NCBI GenBank assembly: GCA_048594975.1
Contig: JBMDXQ010000085.1
Coordinates: forward strand, 42,716 to 106,715
Direction: 5' to 3'
Source: JBMDXB01 sp048594975
GTDB taxonomy: Bacteria > Acidobacteriota > Vicinamibacteria > Vicinamibacterales > 2-12-FULL-66-21
DNA length: 64,000 nt
Numbering within the stretch: the stretch's first letter is position 1; the number at the start of each line of letters is the position of its first letter. Of the stretch, positions 10,256-18,411 are shown one piece after another. Below the pieces are notes generated by a model. The model ran no database searches. It saw nothing but the letters and a program-made list of their open reading frames with translations, and was not told the origin of the DNA. The position numbers and the translations under genes are program-made.

Positions 10256-11002
10256 ATGAGGAAGGCGACGAGGATGCGCAGGGCGGTGGAGCGGTTGTGC
10301 CTGGCGGCCGTGGTGGCCGCGGCGGCGATGTGGCCCGGGGTGGCTTTCGCCGCATCATCGATAACTGGAACCGTCACGTTCGCTGGGAAAGTCCCCAATC
10401 TCCCGGCGCTCGCCATGAACGCCGACCCCGCGTGCGCCAAGAAGCACCCGAAGCCCGTGCTGAGCGAGATGCTGGTCCTCGGCAGCAACAACAGCATGGG
10501 GAACATCATGGTCTGGGTCTCCAAGGGGCTCCCGGCCGGGAAGACCTGGCCCGCTCCCAAGAATCCTGTGACTCTCGATCAGGTGGGCTGCGTGTACAAG
10601 CCGCACGTGATGGGGATCATGGTCGGCCAGGCCTACAGGATCCTCAACTCCGACGGCATCCTGCACAACGTTCACGCGCTTCCCAAGATCAACCCGCAGT
10701 TCAACCGGGCGATGCCGCCGACACTCAAGGAGGCAAGCGCCAAGTTCGACAAGCCGGAGGACATCTTCCAGATCAAGTGCGACGTGCACCCGTGGATGAG
10801 CGCCTACGTCGGCGTCTTCACCCATCCCTTCTTCTCGGTCACGAGCACCGACGGGAAGTTCACCATCTCCGGCCTCGAGCCCGGGACCTACGAGATCACC
10901 GCCTGGCACGAGCGGCTGGGGAGGCAGACCGCCTCGGTCACGGTCGGCGCCAACGAGACGAAGACCCAGAACTTCAAGTTCACCACGCCCGCCGCGAAGT
11001 AG
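10256..11002 (+). CDS. Exported cupredoxin-like protein fused to a carboxypeptidase-regulatory-like domain
   Basis: 248 residues with a signal peptide (hydrophobic 15-35, cleavage near AFA-AS). The first part resembles a plastocyanin-like cupredoxin: HNVH near residue 140 supplies an N-terminal His, and CDVHPWM near residue 178 gives Cys-x2-His-x2-Met, the usual type 1 copper ligand arrangement. The C-terminal 60 residues (TDGKFTISGLEPGTYEITAW) form a carboxypeptidase-regulatory-like beta-sandwich. The start has a strong SD (AAGGAGG). It sits 20 bases before cytochrome oxidase subunit I and downstream of actF, so it may carry electrons between ACIII and the oxidase; this is inference from the copper ligands and position. 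Confidence 0.8.
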   Translation: MRKATRMRRAVERLCLAAVVAAAAMWPGVAFAASSITGTVTFAGKVPNLPALAMNADPACAKKHPKPVLSEMLVLGSNNSMGNIMVWVSKGLPAGKTWPAPKNPVTLDQVGCVYKPHVMGIMVGQAYRILNSDGILHNVHALPKINPQFNRAMPPTLKEASAKFDKPEDIFQIKCDVHPWMSAYVGVFTHPFFSVTSTDGKFTISGLEPGTYEITAWHERLGRQTASVTVGANETKTQNFKFTTPAAK

Positions 11003-11021
11003 CGATCCGGAGGGAAGCCGC

Positions 11022-12785
11022 ATGACCGACCCGGCAGGCGCCGTCGCACCCAGGCCGCACGTCGCGCCCGAAGTCCATCACGAGGAGCTGGGCTTCTGGC
11101 GCAAGTACGTGTTCTCCACCGACCACAAGATCATCGGCATCCAGTACGCCGTCACGGGACTGCTGTTCCTGCTCTTCGGCTTTTCGCTGATGATGCTGAT
11201 GCGGTGGCAGCTCGCGTATCCAGGCATCGCGCTGCCGCTGATCGGCAACCTTTTCGGCGACGCGCGCATGCCCGGCGGGACGATGCTCCCCGAGTTCTAC
11301 AACGAGCTCGGGGCAATGCACGGCACCATCATGGTCTTCCTCGGCGTCGTACCGCTCGCCGTCGGAGGCTTCGGGAACTTCGTCCTGCCGCTCCAGATCG
11401 GCGCGCCTGACATGGCCTTCCCCCGGCTCAACATGGCGAGCTACTGGTCCTTCTTCCTCGGCGGCGTCACCATGCTCGCGAGCTTCTTGGTGCCGGGCGG
11501 CGCGGCGCAGTCCGGCTGGACGTCCTATTCGCCGCTCGCCAACCTCGCGGGAATGGGCCAGACGATGTGGATAATCGGAATGATCTTCCTGATCACGTCG
11601 TCGCTGCTGGGGGCGATCAACTTCATCACGACGACGATCCAGCTCCGCGCCAGGGGGCTCACCTGGTTCCGGTTCCCGTTCTTCGTGTGGGCCCAGTTCG
11701 TCACATCGTTCCTCCTGCTGCTGGCCTTTCCGCCGCTCGAGGCCGCGGCGGTCATGCAGCTCATGGATCGCGTGGCCGGCACGAGCTTCTTCCTCCCCAG
11801 CGGCCTGGTCGTCAGCGGCCAGGCCCTCACCGTCGCCGGCGGCGGCAACCCACTCCTCTGGCAGCACCTGTTCTGGTTCCTGGCGCACCCGGAAGTCTAC
11901 GTCCTGATCCTGCCGGGCATGGGCATCGTCGCGGAGATTATCGCGAACAACACGCGCAAGCCGCTGTGGGGCTACCGTGCGATGGTCTACTCGATTCTCT
12001 TCCTCGGCTTCATGTCGTTCATCGTCTGGGCGCACCACATGTTCATGACCGGCATGGGGACGGCGATGGCGGCGTTCTTCCAGACGACGACCATGATCAT
12101 CTCGATTCCGTCGGTCGTCATCCTGACGGCGCTGATCATCTCCCTCTGGGGCGGATCGATACGGTTCACGACGCCGATGCTCTTCGCGCTCGGCTTCCTC
12201 CCGATGTTCGGCATCGGCGGGCTGACGGGGCTTCCGCTCGGCCTGAACATCACGGACATCCCGCTGCACGACACCTACTACGTCATCGGCCATTTCCACT
12301 ACGTCGTCGCGCCGGGGACGATCTTCGCGCTGTTCGCGGGGATGTACTACTGGTTCCCGAAGGCAACCGGGCGGAAGATGAACGAGACGCTCGGTAAGAT
12401 CCACTTCTTCGGCTCGTTCGTCTGCATGAACGTCATCTTCATGCCGATGTTCATGCTGGGCCTGGCCGGCGTCTCGCGGCGGCTGTTCGACGGCGGCGCG
12501 AGCTACGCGTTCGCGCAGCCGGTCCTTCACCTGAACGTCGTCTCCTCCTGGGGCGCGTGGATTCTCGCGGTCTTCCAGATTCCCTTCATCTTCAATTTCT
12601 TCTGGAGCATCTGGAAGGGAGCGAAGGTGGGGGACAACCCGTGGGAGGCCACGACCATCGAGTGGGCGGCGCCGTCGCCGCCGCCACATGGCAATTTCCG
12701 CGTGGCGCCGGAAGCGCACCGCGGACCGTACGAATACAGTGTCCCCGGCGCGCCGAAGGACTTCGTGCCGCAGTTCGAGGCCTGA
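11022..12785 (+). CDS. ctaD: Cytochrome c oxidase subunit I (aa3 type)
   Basis: 587 residues, 12 transmembrane helices. It carries the heme-copper oxidase signature: His in GAMHGTIMVF (low-spin heme a), HPEVY at 289-293 (CuB His and the cross-linked Tyr, with the D-channel Glu of A1-type enzymes), the CuB pair in VWAHHMF, and HDTYYVIGHFHYV (heme a3 and heme a ligands). The first residues STDHKIIGIQY are family-typical. It reduces O2 to water and pumps protons at the cytoplasmic membrane. An SD (GGAGGGA) precedes ATG 11022. Subunit III follows 6 bases after the stop. Confidence 0.97.
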   Translation: MTDPAGAVAPRPHVAPEVHHEELGFWRKYVFSTDHKIIGIQYAVTGLLFLLFGFSLMMLMRWQLAYPGIALPLIGNLFGDARMPGGTMLPEFYNELGAMHGTIMVFLGVVPLAVGGFGNFVLPLQIGAPDMAFPRLNMASYWSFFLGGVTMLASFLVPGGAAQSGWTSYSPLANLAGMGQTMWIIGMIFLITSSLLGAINFITTTIQLRARGLTWFRFPFFVWAQFVTSFLLLLAFPPLEAAAVMQLMDRVAGTSFFLPSGLVVSGQALTVAGGGNPLLWQHLFWFLAHPEVYVLILPGMGIVAEIIANNTRKPLWGYRAMVYSILFLGFMSFIVWAHHMFMTGMGTAMAAFFQTTTMIISIPSVVILTALIISLWGGSIRFTTPMLFALGFLPMFGIGGLTGLPLGLNITDIPLHDTYYVIGHFHYVVAPGTIFALFAGMYYWFPKATGRKMNETLGKIHFFGSFVCMNVIFMPMFMLGLAGVSRRLFDGGASYAFAQPVLHLNVVSSWGAWILAVFQIPFIFNFFWSIWKGAKVGDNPWEATTIEWAAPSPPPHGNFRVAPEAHRGPYEYSVPGAPKDFVPQFEA

Positions 12786-12791
12786 GTCGAG

Positions 12792-13382
12792 ATGGAGATT
12801 CCCTATACCGTCGAGATTCGCCGCGACACGGGGCTGACAAACGGCAAGATCGGCATCTGGCTGTTCCTGGCGTCGGAGGTCATGCTGTTCGGGGCGCTCT
12901 TCGCGAGCTACATCCTGATCCGCACAGGGGCGATGAGCTGGCCGCGGGGTGATACGATTCTGAACGTCCCGCTCGCCACCTTCAACACGATCGTCCTAAT
13001 CTCGTCGTCGGTCACGATGGTCATGGCCTGGGCGTCGCTCATGCGCGGCCGCTTCGGGACGTTCCGGATCTACATGGGGGGCACGATCCTGCTCGGGCTC
13101 GTCTTCCTCATCGTCAAGTACTTCGAGTACGGTCACAAGTTCCACGACGGGCTGTTTCCCAGCACGAACAACTTCCTCGCCATCTACTTCACGCTGACCG
13201 GGCTGCACATGCTCCACGTGTTCGGCGGGATGGTGGTGAATGCCTATCTCTGGGCCACGGGCGCGAAGCTGTGGAGGACGAACCCGGTGTGGTTTACCAA
13301 CCGGGTGGAGAACTCAGGGCTCTTCTGGCATTTCGTGGACCTGGTCTGGATCTTCCTCTTCCCGACCCTGTATCTCCTGTAG
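12792..13382 (+). CDS. ctaE: Cytochrome c oxidase subunit III
   Basis: 196 residues with five helices, the short form of subunit III. GKIGIWLFLASEVMLFGALF with its conserved Glu, and the final VENSGLFWHFVDLVWIFLFP, are diagnostic. Subunit III stabilises the catalytic core and the proton input path. It is tightly spaced between subunit I and subunit IV and is certainly co-transcribed. Confidence 0.96.
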   Translation: MEIPYTVEIRRDTGLTNGKIGIWLFLASEVMLFGALFASYILIRTGAMSWPRGDTILNVPLATFNTIVLISSSVTMVMAWASLMRGRFGTFRIYMGGTILLGLVFLIVKYFEYGHKFHDGLFPSTNNFLAIYFTLTGLHMLHVFGGMVVNAYLWATGAKLWRTNPVWFTNRVENSGLFWHFVDLVWIFLFPTLYLL

Positions 13383-13391
13383 GCGGCATCG

Positions 13392-13724
13392 ATGACGATG
13401 GATCACGCAGCCGATCGCGCAGCGGATCACGCGGCCGACATCGACCGGCACGTCAGGATCTACATCACCGTCTTCGTGGCGCTGATGGCCCTGACCATCA
13501 TCACGGTGGGGATCTCGTACCTCCACCTGCCCGTGCCGATCGCCATCAGCGTGGCGCTGCTCGTCGCGACGATCAAGGGATCGCTCGTGGCGTGCTACTT
13601 CATGCACCTGATCTCCGAGAAGAAGCTGATCTACGCGGTCCTCGTGCTGACCGCCGTGTTCTTCGCCGCGCTGCTGGCGCTGCCCGCCTTTACGGACAGC
13701 AACAGCTACGGGTTCTACGAATGA
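13392..13724 (+). CDS. ctaF: Cytochrome c oxidase subunit IV family protein
   Basis: 110 residues with three helices and the motif ATIKGSLVACYFMHL, characteristic of the bacterial subunit IV (prokaryotic cytochrome c oxidase subunit IV / CyoD-like) family. The N terminus is His/Asp-rich (DHAADRAADHAADIDRHV). It overlaps the next small gene by four bases (ATGA). Confidence 0.9.
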   Translation: MTMDHAADRAADHAADIDRHVRIYITVFVALMALTIITVGISYLHLPVPIAISVALLVATIKGSLVACYFMHLISEKKLIYAVLVLTAVFFAALLALPAFTDSNSYGFYE

Positions 13725-13921
13725 ACCTCCGATGGTTCCATGCGCTGCTGATCCTCCTGTCCGCGGCCCTCGCCGTGCTGTTCGGCATCTGGTGCCTCGA
13801 GTTGTACGGACGGGAGGACGGGGCCGCGACGCTGCTCGCGGCCATCGCGGCGTTCGCGGTGTCGCTCGGCCTGGTCATCTACGACTCGTGGTTCCTGCGC
13901 AAGACGAGGACACTGCGATGA
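13721..13921 (+). CDS. Small two-helix membrane protein of the oxidase operon
   Basis: 66 residues, two transmembrane segments (about 7-26 and 35-56) and a basic C terminus. It starts at the ATG overlapping the subunit IV stop and its own stop overlaps the next start (ATGA at 13918-13921), so it is clearly part of the operon. No family was recognised; a small accessory or assembly subunit of the oxidase is likely from position alone. Confidence 0.75.
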   Translation: MNLRWFHALLILLSAALAVLFGIWCLELYGREDGAATLLAAIAAFAVSLGLVIYDSWFLRKTRTLR

Positions 13922-14313
13922 AAGCGCCTGCGGCACGCGCGAGGCGCTGGAAGGAAGCCCGGCGAAGCCGGGCCGCCGAGCGCGACGCGAGCTGGGGTGG
14001 GGCCCGGCGAGCACCAAGAAATGCCGGCTCGTCAGCGCGCCTCAGGATCGGGCGCGCGCTCGTCACGACGGCGACGGCCCTGGTGATCGGCGGCAGTTCG
14101 AGCGTCCTCGCGTGTCCCATGTGCTTCGGCGCGGAGGAGACCTCGATGATCGACGCGACGAAGCTCGGCATCGTGGTCATGCTGGCCATCACGCTTGCGG
14201 TCCAGGGCGGGTTCCTGGCCTTCTTCCTCTATCTCCGCAAGCGCGCGAAGCAGAACGCGGAACTCGAGCTCGACACCGAGTGGTCGAAGCTCCAGAGATC
14301 ACGGACATGTTGA
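13918..14313 (+). CDS. Small membrane protein with CPMC motif in the oxidase operon
   Basis: 131 residues. An arginine-rich N-terminal stretch precedes a hydrophobic segment ending in LACPMCFG, then a second helix (about 90-110) and a charged tail. The CPMC motif just after the first helix would face the periplasm and could bind copper or act as a redox pair. Start and stop overlap both neighbours: ATGA with the previous gene, and seven bases with subunit II. The arginine-rich first 40 residues look poorly conserved, so the true start may be internal, near residue 40. Confidence 0.65.
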   Translation: MKAPAARARRWKEARRSRAAERDASWGGARRAPRNAGSSARLRIGRALVTTATALVIGGSSSVLACPMCFGAEETSMIDATKLGIVVMLAITLAVQGGFLAFFLYLRKRAKQNAELELDTEWSKLQRSRTC

Positions 14314-15113
14314 GCAACTGGTTGGGACTCCCGGCGCTCGCCGCGACGCACGGCGGACAGATCGACAGCCTGGTCGCGTGGATTCACGTGTTCATGTTCG
14401 TCCTCTTCGTCGGCTGGGGAGGGTTCTTCGTCTACACCCTGGTTCGCTTCCGGCAGTCGCGCAATCCGGTTGCGAACTACACGGGCGTCAAGTCGCACGC
14501 GTCGAACTACTCCGAGATCGCCGTGGCAGTGGTCGAAGGGATTCTCCTGATCGGATTCGCGATCCCGCTCTGGGCGGCGAGAGTCGGCGACATCCCTCCG
14601 GAGAGCGAGGCGCTCGTCGTGCAGGTGACCGGCGAGCAGTTCGCGTGGAACGTCCGCTACGCCGGCCCCGACGGGACGTTCGGCCGCACGGACATCAAGC
14701 TGATCGACGTCCAGTCGAACCCGCTCGGACTCGATCAGTCCGATCCCGCCGCGAAGGACGACCTGACGACCCTCAATCAGCTGTATCTGCCCGCGAACAA
14801 GCCGATCATCGTAAAGCTCAGGAGCAAGGACGTCATTCACAGCTTCAACGTGCCGGAGTTTCGCGTGAAGCAGGACGCCATCCCCGGCTACACCATCCCC
14901 ATCTGGTTCGTCCCCAACGTCACGACCGCGGAGATGCGGGCACGAACGGGCAATCCCGAATTCCAGTACGAGATCGCCTGTGCACAGCTCTGCGGTCTGG
15001 GGCACTACCGGATGCGGGGCTATGTGACGGTCCTGAGTACCGACGAATTCCAGAAGTGGATGGATGACGAGCAGGCCAAGCTCAAGGAGCAGGCCGGCGA
15101 CATCTGGAAGTAG
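14307..15113 (+). CDS. ctaC: Cytochrome c oxidase subunit II with CuA site
   Basis: 268 residues with two N-terminal helices and a periplasmic cupredoxin domain. The CuA ligands are visible: His in KDVIHSFNVPEFRVKQD and C225-A-Q-L-C229-G-L-G-H233-Y-R-M236. The usual Glu between the two Cys residues is Gln here, a variant also found in other lineages. There is no CxxCH, so it lacks the fused cytochrome c domain. Being last in the operon, after two small membrane proteins, is an uncommon order. It receives electrons from a cytochrome c or the cupredoxin. Confidence 0.96.
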   Translation: MLSNWLGLPALAATHGGQIDSLVAWIHVFMFVLFVGWGGFFVYTLVRFRQSRNPVANYTGVKSHASNYSEIAVAVVEGILLIGFAIPLWAARVGDIPPESEALVVQVTGEQFAWNVRYAGPDGTFGRTDIKLIDVQSNPLGLDQSDPAAKDDLTTLNQLYLPANKPIIVKLRSKDVIHSFNVPEFRVKQDAIPGYTIPIWFVPNVTTAEMRARTGNPEFQYEIACAQLCGLGHYRMRGYVTVLSTDEFQKWMDDEQAKLKEQAGDIWK

Positions 15114-15128
15114 AGCTGCCGGCGTGCG

Positions 15129-15338
15129 TTAGTGCCGCAATCCCCGCGCCTCGTCGATCCCCGGCTTCGTGAGGCGAGCGCCCACATCAGGTCCGATATC
15201 GCTGTGGCCACGCGGCTTGAACCACGTGAACCACGTGTGCCCGTGCGCCTTGCCGCGGCGCACTTCAAAGACGAGGTACGGCACGAGGATCAACAGAAAC
15301 AACCCGACTCCCAGCAAGAGTCCGGTGGTGAGGTCCAT
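15129..15338 (-). CDS. Small single-helix membrane protein
   Basis: 69 residues: one N-terminal transmembrane helix (about 3-24) and a basic tail (RRGKAHGHTWFTWFKPRGH). An excellent ribosome-binding site (GGAGGTAAAAGACG before ATG) supports it as a real gene although it is short. It is convergent with the oxidase operon, 15 bases from its end. Family not recognised. Confidence 0.6.
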   Translation of the reverse strand: MDLTTGLLLGVGLFLLILVPYLVFEVRRGKAHGHTWFTWFKPRGHSDIGPDVGARLTKPGIDEARGLRH

Positions 15339-15427
15339 CGTCTTTTACCTCCGCGGGATCCCAGCGGGCAATCTGAGAGCCATACGGGCCACGCCGTTGG
15401 GTTGCCACAGTTGAGGCACTGGCAGAT

Positions 15428-16846
15428 CTAGCCGAACATCTTCGGCGTCGGCATCCGCGCGCGGATGCGCTCCAGCTCCTCGACCGTAACTCGGCTGATG
15501 CCGTTCTTGCGGCAGGACTCCTCGACAGCCTTGACGACCATCCCCCGAACGAATGCCGGAATCCTCTTCATCCGCTCGGCCGCCTCATCGTCCCACGCGA
15601 TCGTCTTGCGCGATTCCACGCCGTACTCGATGGCGGGAGCCCCCGTCCTCCCTGCCGCGCCTTGGACGGCGAGAACGGGAGAACCGGCGAACTTCCCGGG
15701 GGTGTGCGTGCACAGCGGATCTTCGGCCATCAGGTCGCCGGTCATGCCGTAAGCGCGGGCGCGGCAGCCCCCGCAGTGGGCGTTCATCTCGCACGCCCCG
15801 CACCGACCGCCGAGCGAGCCGCGGCGGCGAACGTCGGTGAACAGTCGAGAGGAGGTCCACAGGTCCGCCAGCGACGCGCTGCGAAGCGATCCTGCGAACA
15901 CCGGCAGGTAGGGGCACGGCGTCACATCCCCATTCGGCCGGATTCCCATGTAGTGCGTTCCCGCCGGACACCCGCCGGCGCCGCCGGAGTAGGTCCTTAT
16001 CGGCGACGACCCGGGCCACGGCGACGAACGCGTCGACCCAGCATCCGTCGTGATCGGATCTGTCCCGACCGCTGAATTCTCCAGAACGGTCTTGATGTAG
16101 TGCGGGGCGCACTTCGCGTTCACGAGCATCCGGCGGTCGTACTTCCGCTGGATCCGGTAGAGAGAGGCGAGGACCTCGTCGTACTGCGCCGGGCTCATGT
16201 CGGACACGAACTGCCCGCGCCCCGTGGGCACCAGGAAGTAGAGGTTCCAGACCTTCGCCGCCAGGCGCTCGTGGGCGAAATCGGCGATCGCCTCGAGCTC
16301 GCCGAGATTGTGGGAGCCCGCGGTGGTCTGCACGATGAAGGGCAGCCCGGTCCGGTTCAGGATCTCCGCGCCGTCGACCGTGTTCTGCCAGGCGCCCCGC
16401 ACCCGGCGAAAGCGGTCGTGACGCTCGGGATCGAGCGCGTCGAGGGAGAGCGAGAGCCCCCGCGCCCCGGCCTCTGCCAGGCGCGCGGCCACGTGCTCGG
16501 TGATGCGCACGCCGTTGGTGCCGACGACGACCCAGAGTCCACGCTCCGCGGCACGCCGGACGATCTCGAGAATGTCGCGCCGCAGGAGCGGCTCGCCTCC
16601 GGTCAGGATGGTCATGCACTCGGGCGCGAACGCGGCGATTTCGTCGATGACCCTGAAACAGTCGTCGGTGCCGAGCTCGCTGCGATCGGCGAAGTTCTCC
16701 GTGCCGACCATCGGCGTGCCGCCGGCGTCGAGATAGCAGTGCTCGCAGGCGAGGTTGCAGCGGTAGGTGAGGTTCCAGGAGATCACGTAGGGGCGGGCGA
16801 AGGGCGTCGCGCCGCTCCGCGGGGTGCTCATCTCGGAGACATCCAC
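15428..16846 (-). CDS. Radical SAM/SPASM protein with C-terminal PCP_red-like domain (NirJ/AhbD-like)
   Basis: 472 residues from GTG 16846, chosen because GGAGG lies 8 bases upstream; starts at 16897 or 16831 are possible. CNLACEHC (C30, C34, C37) is the radical SAM 4Fe-4S motif; TGGEPLLR, SLSLDALDPERHD and the Cys-rich SPASM region (CGACEMNAHCGGC) follow. The overall pattern resembles the enzymes that modify heme precursors (NirJ, AhbD). The last 50 residues (WDDEAAERMKRIPAFVRGMV) resemble the PCP_red domain of protochlorophyllide reductase subunit B, as in the next two upstream genes' neighbourhood. A role in maturing a respiratory cofactor is inferred from context. Confidence 0.85.
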   Translation of the reverse strand: MDVSEMSTPRSGATPFARPYVISWNLTYRCNLACEHCYLDAGGTPMVGTENFADRSELGTDDCFRVIDEIAAFAPECMTILTGGEPLLRRDILEIVRRAAERGLWVVVGTNGVRITEHVAARLAEAGARGLSLSLDALDPERHDRFRRVRGAWQNTVDGAEILNRTGLPFIVQTTAGSHNLGELEAIADFAHERLAAKVWNLYFLVPTGRGQFVSDMSPAQYDEVLASLYRIQRKYDRRMLVNAKCAPHYIKTVLENSAVGTDPITTDAGSTRSSPWPGSSPIRTYSGGAGGCPAGTHYMGIRPNGDVTPCPYLPVFAGSLRSASLADLWTSSRLFTDVRRRGSLGGRCGACEMNAHCGGCRARAYGMTGDLMAEDPLCTHTPGKFAGSPVLAVQGAAGRTGAPAIEYGVESRKTIAWDDEAAERMKRIPAFVRGMVVKAVEESCRKNGISRVTVEELERIRARMPTPKMFG

Positions 16847-16915
16847 CGATCCAACCTCCAGCGGCCCCCTGTTCAACTCCCGATTGCCGACTCGCACAAC
16901 TAAACGCTGTCGCGC

Positions 16916-17371
16916 CTACATACCAAAGAACTCGCGGGCAGCGTCGAGGATCGTCTCGTCCACTTCCAGCGCCCCACGCTCTCGGGCGAATCGCTCGATG
17001 CCGGTCCGCGCCATCGGCCGGACGAACTCCGGAACCTTCGCGAGCCTCGCTTCCGCGGCGGCGGTCCAGCGCACGGGAATCGGCCCGGAGGCGTTGTCGG
17101 GTCGGGCCTCCGTTTCCGCGATCATCGCCGGGAACGGGCAGCCCGCGCCGGAGGCGCCCGTCGCCCCGGCACCCGCCGCCTGCCCGCCGTTCTCGGGCCC
17201 GATCCGCACGCCGAGCGACTGAACGATCTGGGTCTCGTAGGCGTTGGTGAGCATCGCCATCTCGTAGCCGCACTCCGGGCACGCGTAGACGACCGACAGC
17301 GAGCCGCGATCGGGCGGGCCGACGGTCTGCAGCTTCATCGGCGTGTCGCACGGGATACAGAGGAACTTCAT
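16916..17371 (-). CDS. Zinc-ribbon protein with C-terminal PCP_red-like domain
   Basis: 151 residues. The N terminus has CIPC (5-8) and CPEC (31-34), a likely zinc ribbon. A flexible Ala/Gly-rich linker leads to a C-terminal domain at about 100-148 (VRWTAAAEARLAKVPEFVRP) that reads like the PCP_red domain family. Its ATG overlaps the stop of the Mrp-like ATPase (ATGA at 17368-17371), and the radical SAM gene follows after 69 bases. It could be a scaffold or partner for these two enzymes; no enzymatic residues were recognised. Confidence 0.8.
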   Translation of the reverse strand: MKFLCIPCDTPMKLQTVGPPDRGSLSVVYACPECGYEMAMLTNAYETQIVQSLGVRIGPENGGQAAGAGATGASGAGCPFPAMIAETEARPDNASGPIPVRWTAAAEARLAKVPEFVRPMARTGIERFARERGALEVDETILDAAREFFGM

Positions 17372-18291
17372 TCTGGAGGCTCCCTCTCGGGTCGCAGTTC
17401 GCTCACAGCATGCGCGGAGGCTGGCGTGGACGCTTCCAGCCCGTCCAGCAATCGCTGTGCGATCTGATCCAGGGCGCGGCCGACCGGCGTTGCATCGTCC
17501 TGAAAAGGGATCCCTTGATCGCAGTGGCGCGCTAGCTCGGGATCGAACGGCACGGTCCCGAGACAGGGGATCCCGAGGTCCAACGGGCGGGACGGGCTGA
17601 ACAGGGGTTTGACCGCCTTGCAGTCACGACAGTAGTAGCCGCTCATGTTCTCGACGTAGCCGAGGAGCCGATTCGGGCCCTTCGACACCGCGGCGACCGA
17701 GCGCGCGACCACGCCCCGTGCCACTTCGGAAGGGATCGTCACGAGCAGAAACGAGGTTCGCGGCCCGAGGAAATCGGCGTACTGGACGGTGCGGTCGGCT
17801 CCCGGCGGCAGATCGACCATCAGCAGGTCGAGCGGTCCCCAATCGAAGGACCCGAGGATCTCGCCGAGGAGCGCGAACTCCCTCGTGGCGCGCCACGTAT
17901 GGGACTCTCCGCGCGCCGCGCTCTCGAAGTCGAGGGACTCGGACTCCGGGATGAGCGAGCCCATCGAGAACACCCCGAGCCCGTTCCTGGTCCTCGGGAG
18001 CGCGACTCTCTGTCTGCCGGGCACGAACGGCGTCCTCTCGACGCCTGCCATGCGCGCCTGCGAGGGGCCGTTGAAGTCCGCGTCCAGGATCGCAATCCGC
18101 AGGCCGCGGGCGCGCAGCGCGCCCGCGATGTGCAGCGTCAGAGTGCTTTTGCCCACTCCTCCCTTGCCGGAGCCGACGGCCACCAGATGGCGCACTCTGG
18201 CGAGCCCGTCCGCGATGCGGGCGCGCTGTTCCGCGACCTGCTCGAGGATCCGGGATCCTCCGTCGCCGGAGATGTCGTGGTAGCTCTTCAC
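17368..18291 (-). CDS. Mrp/NBP35-family P-loop ATPase (Fe-S carrier type)
   Basis: About 307 residues from GTG 18291 (GGAG ten bases upstream); an upstream start at 18372 would add a poorly matching segment. The deviant Walker A GSGKGGVGKST is near residues 40-50, ILDADFNGPSQ is the switch region and LLMVDLPPGADRTV the Walker B region, all typical of Mrp/ApbC. YYCRDC near residue 225 contains the paired cysteines that bind a bridging 4Fe-4S cluster in this family. Family members load Fe-S clusters onto target enzymes, which fits its coupling to the zinc-ribbon and radical SAM genes. Confidence 0.88.
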   Translation of the reverse strand: MKSYHDISGDGGSRILEQVAEQRARIADGLARVRHLVAVGSGKGGVGKSTLTLHIAGALRARGLRIAILDADFNGPSQARMAGVERTPFVPGRQRVALPRTRNGLGVFSMGSLIPESESLDFESAARGESHTWRATREFALLGEILGSFDWGPLDLLMVDLPPGADRTVQYADFLGPRTSFLLVTIPSEVARGVVARSVAAVSKGPNRLLGYVENMSGYYCRDCKAVKPLFSPSRPLDLGIPCLGTVPFDPELARHCDQGIPFQDDATPVGRALDQIAQRLLDGLEASTPASAHAVSELRPEREPPE

Positions 18292-18411
18292 CTTGGTGAC
18301 GCTCCGGGGGTGATAGCTTACACCGTCCCGCGCCGGGAGCGGGTGATGTCTCGAACGACAGGACGCGACCAAGGGTGCTCGCTGGAGTAGCTTCTGGAGG
18401 GCAATCGCCCG

